Under the pieces are notes generated by a model. That model did not search any database. It was not told where the DNA came from and saw only the letters and a list, made by a program, of their open reading frames with translations. A DNA stretch of 64,000 bases. It comes from Myxococcota bacterium. GTDB lineage: Bacteria; Myxococcota_A; UBA796; JAFGLY01. Within the stretch, counting starts at the first letter, position 1; each line of letters starts with the position of its first letter. Location of the stretch: the NCBI GenBank assembly GCA_024276675.1, contig JAJRWT010000027.1, positions 310,001 to 374,000 on the forward strand, written 5' to 3'. Positions 56,947 to 64,000 of the stretch are shown here, in pieces. The translations under genes and the position numbers were made by a program.

Positions 56947-57678
56947 ATGACAGCACCATCCCCGGACGAAAGGGCCCTGTGGAACATCAGCTATGGGCTC
57001 TACATCCTCACCTCGCACCTGGACCGGCGCCTCAACGGCATGATCTGCAACACGGTCATGCAGGTGACATCCCACCCCATGCGCATCTCGGTCTGCGTAA
57101 ACAAAGAAAACCTCACCCATGGCTTCATCTCCCGGAGCGGGGTCTTCGCCGTCTCCATCCTGGCCGACACGGCCCCCATGGAGCTGGTGGCCCACTTCGG
57201 CTTCAAGTCAGGCCACGATGTGGACAAGTTCGCGGATCTGGCCTTCCAACAGGGAGCAACCGGCAGCCCCCTGGTTGGGGATCATTGCCTTTCACAACTG
57301 GAAGCACGGGTGCTGGACAGCATGGACATGGGCACCCACACGGTGTTTGCCGGCGACCTGGTGGCCGCCCGGGTCCTCGCTCAGGGTACACCCATGACCT
57401 ACGCCAACTACAGGCAGGTGCTCAAGGGCAAGGTGCCGAGGAACGCCCCCACCTTCTCCGCGAACCGTGCAGCGCAGGCCAACGAACCCGGCCCCACATC
57501 CGGCAGGGCGGCGAACACGAGCCCCAGACATGTCTGCGGGGTCTGCGGCTATGTCTACGATCCCGAAAAAGGCGACCCCGAACACGGTGTTGCGCCCGGC
57601 ACCCCTTTCCAGGAGACACCCCCGGACTGGGTCTGTCCCCTCTGCGGGGCCCCGAAAAGCGCCTTCACTCCTGCTTGA
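56947..57678 (+). CDS. Flavin reductase-like domain fused to C-terminal rubredoxin (high-molecular-weight rubredoxin type)
   Basis: [94 protein letters not shown]. Confidence 0.92.
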   Translation: MTAPSPDERALWNISYGLYILTSHLDRRLNGMICNTVMQVTSHPMRISVCVNKENLTHGFISRSGVFAVSILADTAPMELVAHFGFKSGHDVDKFADLAFQQGATGSPLVGDHCLSQLEARVLDSMDMGTHTVFAGDLVAARVLAQGTPMTYANYRQVLKGKVPRNAPTFSANRAAQANEPGPTSGRAANTSPRHVCGVCGYVYDPEKGDPEHGVAPGTPFQETPPDWVCPLCGAPKSAFTPA

Positions 57679-57768
57679 AGGTCAAGGGGGGCTTCCTCGC
57701 CCATCTCGTCATGCCAAGCCGTGCCATCGTCCCCGCGCATCCCCACGAGCCCGCAGTAGACAAAACAC

Positions 57769-59442
57769 ATGAGCAAAAGCAACCAGAAGATCACCATCAG
57801 CCTGCCCCAGCTTTCGGACGAGATCCAGGTCGATATCCGCTCCACGCCCCTGGATCTCTACAACCGCATCAAGGAGCGCCTCCCCTGGGAACCAGCGGCT
57901 GCCACGGTGGACGGGCAGCTCCTGCATCTCACCGCCAGGCTCTTCCTGGACGCCGAGCTTCGTTTCCTGCCCATGCAGAGCCGCGAAGCCGGGCGTGTCT
58001 ACCGTCGCAGCCTCGTGGCCATGCTGAGCCTGGCAGTACGCAGCCTTTTTCCCCGGGGCACACTGAAGGTCCAGCACGGCTTCGGCAAGGGACTCTTCTG
58101 CACCGTCGAGCTGGATCGTGATCTGCGCGAATCCGACGTGCAGGCCCTGCAAGACGAAATGCGGCGCATCACTGCCGCAGACCTGCCTTTCCAGCGCGTG
58201 GACGTGCCCCTGGCAGAGGCCCTGGATCGCTTCCAGGACCAGGGCTCGGTCACAAAGCACGCGCTCCTGCTGAACTCCATCCGCGAGTCTGTGCCGCTGT
58301 GCCGCCTGGACGGGCGATGGGAGCTGTGGACCGGGCCGTTCTACCCCTCCACCGCCTGGATTCGCGACTTCCATTTGCGCCACTACCCGCCAGGATTCAT
58401 CATGCGCTACCCCTACTGGATGAACCCCTACGTCATGCCATCCCAGCGGGACCAACCCAAGCTCTTCCAGGTGTTCCAGGAGTACGAGCGATGGGGCGAA
58501 ATCCTGGGACTGGACACCGTGGGCGAGCTGTCGCGCAAGATAATCGAAGGGCGTTCCACCGACGTCATAAACCTGAGCGAGGCCTTGCACGAACGCCGCA
58601 TCGCCGAAATCTCGGCTCAGGTTGCCAGGCGCTTTCCCCAGACCCGAGTCGTTTTGATCTCGGGGCCGTCGGCCTCGGGCAAGACCACCTTCACGCGCCG
58701 GCTCTCTACGCAGATCCGCGTAACCGGCCTTTCCACCAGATCCATCTCCCTGGACGACTACTTCCTGGATCGCCAGCACACACCTCGCGACGAAAACGGC
58801 GACTACGACTTCGAAGCCCTGGAAGCAATCGACGTGGCGCTGTTCAACCAGCACCTTCTCCAACTCCTCAAAGGCGAAGAGGTGAACATCCCGCGCTTCG
58901 ACTTCAAGAAGGGGAAACGAGCAGACACGGGCAGGCCCATGCGCCTGGGCTCCCACGACGTCATCCTCATAGAAGGCATCCACGGGCTCAACGACTCCCT
59001 GACCCAATCCGTCCCCTCCGGGGCAAAATTCAAGATCTACTGCTCCGCCCTGACGAACCTCAACATGGACCTTGAAAACAGCATGTCCACATCGGACACG
59101 CGCCTGTTGCGGCGTCTGGTGCGCGACTACCTGTTCCGAGGCTACAGCGCAGAGGAAACCCTGGACCGCTGGGAGTCGGTGAACCGCGGCGCCTTCAAGT
59201 ACATCTTTCCCTTCCAGGAGCAGGCCGACGTCATGTTCAACTCCGCCCTGGTCTACGAGCACGCGGTGCTGTCCACCTATGTCCTGCCCGTGCTCATGAC
59301 CGTACAGCGCGGCACCAACGCCTACCTGGAAGCCCGGCGCCTCATCCACCTGCTGTCCTACTTTTTGCCGATCCCCTCGGAGCGTGTACCCCACACCTCG
59401 CTGCTGAGGGAGTTCATAGGCGGCAGCTCGTTCTACAACTGA
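57769..59442 (+). CDS. Uridine kinase-like P-loop kinase with N-terminal TGS/ThrRS-like region
   Basis: N-terminal SLPQLSDEIQVDIRSTPLDLYNRIKERLP...; kinase VVLISGPSASGKTTFTRRLSTQIRVTGLSTRSISLDDYFLDR, YDFEALEAID, VILIEGIHGLN. Confidence 0.83.
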   Translation: MSKSNQKITISLPQLSDEIQVDIRSTPLDLYNRIKERLPWEPAAATVDGQLLHLTARLFLDAELRFLPMQSREAGRVYRRSLVAMLSLAVRSLFPRGTLKVQHGFGKGLFCTVELDRDLRESDVQALQDEMRRITAADLPFQRVDVPLAEALDRFQDQGSVTKHALLLNSIRESVPLCRLDGRWELWTGPFYPSTAWIRDFHLRHYPPGFIMRYPYWMNPYVMPSQRDQPKLFQVFQEYERWGEILGLDTVGELSRKIIEGRSTDVINLSEALHERRIAEISAQVARRFPQTRVVLISGPSASGKTTFTRRLSTQIRVTGLSTRSISLDDYFLDRQHTPRDENGDYDFEALEAIDVALFNQHLLQLLKGEEVNIPRFDFKKGKRADTGRPMRLGSHDVILIEGIHGLNDSLTQSVPSGAKFKIYCSALTNLNMDLENSMSTSDTRLLRRLVRDYLFRGYSAEETLDRWESVNRGAFKYIFPFQEQADVMFNSALVYEHAVLSTYVLPVLMTVQRGTNAYLEARRLIHLLSYFLPIPSERVPHTSLLREFIGGSSFYN

Positions 59443-59487
59443 TGCTCCGCTCCTGCTGCCGGGCAAGCTCGGCAAGAGCCCCGCGCT

Positions 59488-61452
<1,965 letters not shown>

Positions 61453-61661
61453 GGTGGTCGGATGGTTCCATGGACATACCACGGCGAGCGGATTCCGACA
61501 GCCTGAGCCCCGTGGAGTCCGCCCCGTGTCCTTCCCCCGTAGGCGCTGGCGGGCTATGCTTCCAGATCGCCCGCGGACCCAGGTGGAGAGTTGGAATCGA
61601 CTGTCTGCCCGGGCGGTGTCCATATACGTTCAACCCCACCCCAGGTCCAATTGTCCGGCAC

Positions 61662-64000
61662 ATGGCCTTCGTACACCTACACGTTCACAGTCAATACACC
61701 CTCCTGGACGGAGCAATACGCCCAGCCCAACTGGTGGCCCGCGTAAAGGAGCTGGGCCAGCCGGCAGTGGCCATCACCGACCGGGCCAACATGTTCGGAG
61801 CGGTGGAATTCTTCAAGGCGGCAAACGCCGCGGGCATCCATCCGGTGCTTGGCGCGGAGATTGCCCTTCAACCCCAGGGCCTGGCCCACAGGGATCCCGG
61901 TGGCGCCCACGGCGGTTACAACCTGGTGTTCCTGGTGGAAAACAAGCAGGGCTACCAGAACCTCTGCCGGCTCATCACCCGTGCCATTTTCGACGGCATG
62001 TACTACCGCCCCCGCATAGACCTTGACCTGCTTCGGCAGCACCATGAGGGCCTGCTGGTGCTGGCAGGCGGCCTCAAGGGCCCCGCCGCCAGGGCGCAGG
62101 GCAGCTCCGAACCCCAACTGGCCAGGAAATACCTGGGCGATCTGCTTGGCTTCCTGGATCCCGGCTCGTTCTTTCTGGAACTTCAAGACAACGGCCTGGA
62201 AGGCCAACGAGAGGCCAATGACCTGGCGCGGGGCCTGGCGGCGGAGATGGGCCTTCGCACCGTGGTGACCAACGCGGTCCACTACCTGGACCCCCAGCAG
62301 GCAGTGACCCTGGACCTTCTCCACGCCATCGCCTCGGGGAGCACCCTGGACGCGGTCCAACGAGAGAAGATCACCACGGATCAGCACTACCTCAAGTCGG
62401 AAGCCGAGCTACGCGCCATCTTCCCCGACGATCCCGACGCCCTGGACATCACAGCCGAGATCGCCCAGCGTTGCGACTTTGAATTCACCTTCGGGCAATA
62501 TCACTTCCCGGCCACGACTCCTCCCGATCCCGACCCGGACTCCGACACGCCGGCCAACTGGAACTACTTCTACGCGGCCTTTCCCCCGCCGCTGGACTTC
62601 GGCCTGCCGCCCCCCCATGAACCGCCTCCTCCCCCAGTGGAGGGAGCGGGCAACCTCCCAGGCTACTTTCGCTGGTACGCCAGCAAGGGCCTGGAAAAAC
62701 GCCTGGAGCACATCCCGTCCCAGCAGCACGACGAATACCGCCAGCGTCTGGACCGGGAACTCCGTATCATCGTACAGATGGGTTTCCCGGCCTATCTGCT
62801 CATAGTGGCCGAATTCATCAACTGGGCCAAGGACCTGGGCATACCCGTGGGTCCGGGCCGCGGCAGCGCGGCGGGCAGCATCACCGCATGGGCCATGCGC
62901 ATCACCGATGTGGATCCCATCAGGTTCACCCTCCTCTTCGAGCGCTTCCTGAACCCGGAAAGGGTGTCCATGCCCGACATCGACGTGGACTTCTGCCAGG
63001 ATCGTCGCGAGGAGGTCATCCAGCACGTCCGCGAAAAATACGGCAGCGAGCTGGTGAGCCAGATCATCACCTATGGCAAGTTCCAGGCCAAGCTGGCCGT
63101 ACGCGACGTTGCCCGCGTCACGGGCATGCAGTTCCAGGACGCGGATCGTATCGCCAAGACCATCCCCACCGAGCTGAACATCAGCCTGGAGAAGGCCCTC
63201 GAGGACCCCACCCTCTCTGCCATGTTCGAGGGCAGCTCGTCCATCAGGCGCGTCATCCAGCTCGCACGACGCATCGAAGGTCTGACCCGTCAGACCGGTG
63301 TGCATGCGGCCGGCGTGGTCATCTCCGACAGACCTCTCACCGACTACGCACCACTGTACCGCGACGGTCCCGATGGCGGCCCCGTCGTCCAGTACGACAT
63401 GAAGTCCGCCGAGAGCATCGGCCTCATCAAGTTCGACTTCCTTGGTTTGAAGACCCTGGACCAGATCCGTGATGCGGTGAAGCTGGTGGAGCGAAACACC
63501 TCCACGAGCATCGACATCGCCCGTATCCCCCTGGACGACCCCGCCACCTTCCAACTGCTGTGCAAGGGGGACTCCCTTGGCGTGTTCCAGGTGGAATCCA
63601 GCGGAATGAGGGATCTGCTGCTGCGCCTGAAACCCCAGACCCTGGACGAGGTGATAGCCCTCATCGCCCTGTTCAGGCCAGGCCCGCTGCAGTCGGGCAT
63701 GGTGGATGACTTCATCGACCGCAAGCACGGTCGGAAGGCCATTTCCTACCCCCACCCGGACCTGGAGCCCATCCTCCGGACCACCTACGGGGTGGTGCTC
63801 TACCAGGAACAGGTGATGCAGACCGCGCAGGTCCTGGCGGGCTACAGCCTGGGCGAGGCCGACCTGCTGCGGCGGGCCATGGGAAAGAAAAAGCACGAAG
63901 AGATGGCCCTCCAGAAGACCCGCTTCATGGACGGCGCCCGGCGGCGTGGCCTGGAGCCCACGCTGGCCGACGCCATCTTCGAGCTGCTTGCCAAGTTCGC
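61662..64000 (+). CDS. dnaE: DNA polymerase III alpha subunit, 3' truncated by window edge, absent from ORF track
   Basis: MAFVHLHVHSQYTLLDGAIRPAQLVARVKELGQPAVAITDRANMFGAVEFFKAA (PHP); GPGRGSAAGSITAWAMRITDVDPIRFTLLFERFLNPERVSMPDIDVDFCQDRREEVI; FRPGPLQSGMVDDFIDRKHG. Confidence 0.95.
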   Translation, partial: MAFVHLHVHSQYTLLDGAIRPAQLVARVKELGQPAVAITDRANMFGAVEFFKAANAAGIHPVLGAEIALQPQGLAHRDPGGAHGGYNLVFLVENKQGYQNLCRLITRAIFDGMYYRPRIDLDLLRQHHEGLLVLAGGLKGPAARAQGSSEPQLARKYLGDLLGFLDPGSFFLELQDNGLEGQREANDLARGLAAEMGLRTVVTNAVHYLDPQQAVTLDLLHAIASGSTLDAVQREKITTDQHYLKSEAELRAIFPDDPDALDITAEIAQRCDFEFTFGQYHFPATTPPDPDPDSDTPANWNYFYAAFPPPLDFGLPPPHEPPPPPVEGAGNLPGYFRWYASKGLEKRLEHIPSQQHDEYRQRLDRELRIIVQMGFPAYLLIVAEFINWAKDLGIPVGPGRGSAAGSITAWAMRITDVDPIRFTLLFERFLNPERVSMPDIDVDFCQDRREEVIQHVREKYGSELVSQIITYGKFQAKLAVRDVARVTGMQFQDADRIAKTIPTELNISLEKALEDPTLSAMFEGSSSIRRVIQLARRIEGLTRQTGVHAAGVVISDRPLTDYAPLYRDGPDGGPVVQYDMKSAESIGLIKFDFLGLKTLDQIRDAVKLVERNTSTSIDIARIPLDDPATFQLLCKGDSLGVFQVESSGMRDLLLRLKPQTLDEVIALIALFRPGPLQSGMVDDFIDRKHGRKAISYPHPDLEPILRTTYGVVLYQEQVMQTAQVLAGYSLGEADLLRRAMGKKKHEEMALQKTRFMDGARRRGLEPTLADAIFELLAKF

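Noticed and set aside
57709-59475. 588-aa minus-strand ORF opposite the uridine kinase-like gene
   Set aside because: Antisense frame of a clear P-loop kinase.
62409-63896. 495-aa minus-strand ORF opposite dnaE
   Set aside because: The plus strand encodes dnaE with strong motifs; the track shows only the antisense frame because dnaE is open at the window end.

Overview
This 64 kb window is a high-GC bacterial chromosomal segment. The abundance of secreted lipoproteins, Ser/Thr kinases with extracytoplasmic tails and TlpA-like lipoproteins suggests a Myxococcota or Bradymonadota/deltaproteobacterial-type genome, but that is inference and no taxonomic marker was searched. It is densely coding. 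I saw no rRNA, no convincing tRNA, no CRISPR array and no IS element.

Recognisable modules are: tsaE-comEA-like-rnc; two extracytoplasmic redoxin lipoproteins; two membrane Ser/Thr kinases; a TonB-dependent receptor; an LPG-synthase-TM-like membrane protein; a large Ig/invasin-like protein; an Opp-type peptide ABC transporter inside a long tightly overlapped operon of secreted proteins and lipoproteins; era-der-mutL-miaA; a thiolase; a PRTase-like/nucleoside phosphorylase pair; an N-formylglutamate amidohydrolase-like gene; a copZ-copA-cusABC-like copper/silver efflux operon; an SLC12/APC-type transporter; a flavin reductase-rubredoxin fusion; a TGS-uridine kinase-like fusion; acetoacetyl-CoA synthetase; and the 5' part of dnaE, which runs off the window and is absent from the supplied ORF track.

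The best leads are: (1) the ~12 kb peptide-transporter/lipoprotein operon divergent from a Ser/Thr kinase, whose solute-binding protein is split by a frameshift at a G6/C6 run; (2) an EF-hand insertion in the CusA-like RND pump; (3) four heavy-metal-binding motifs in the CusB-like adaptor; (4) tiny ORFs missed by the ORF track; (5) a proline-rich insertion in DnaE.
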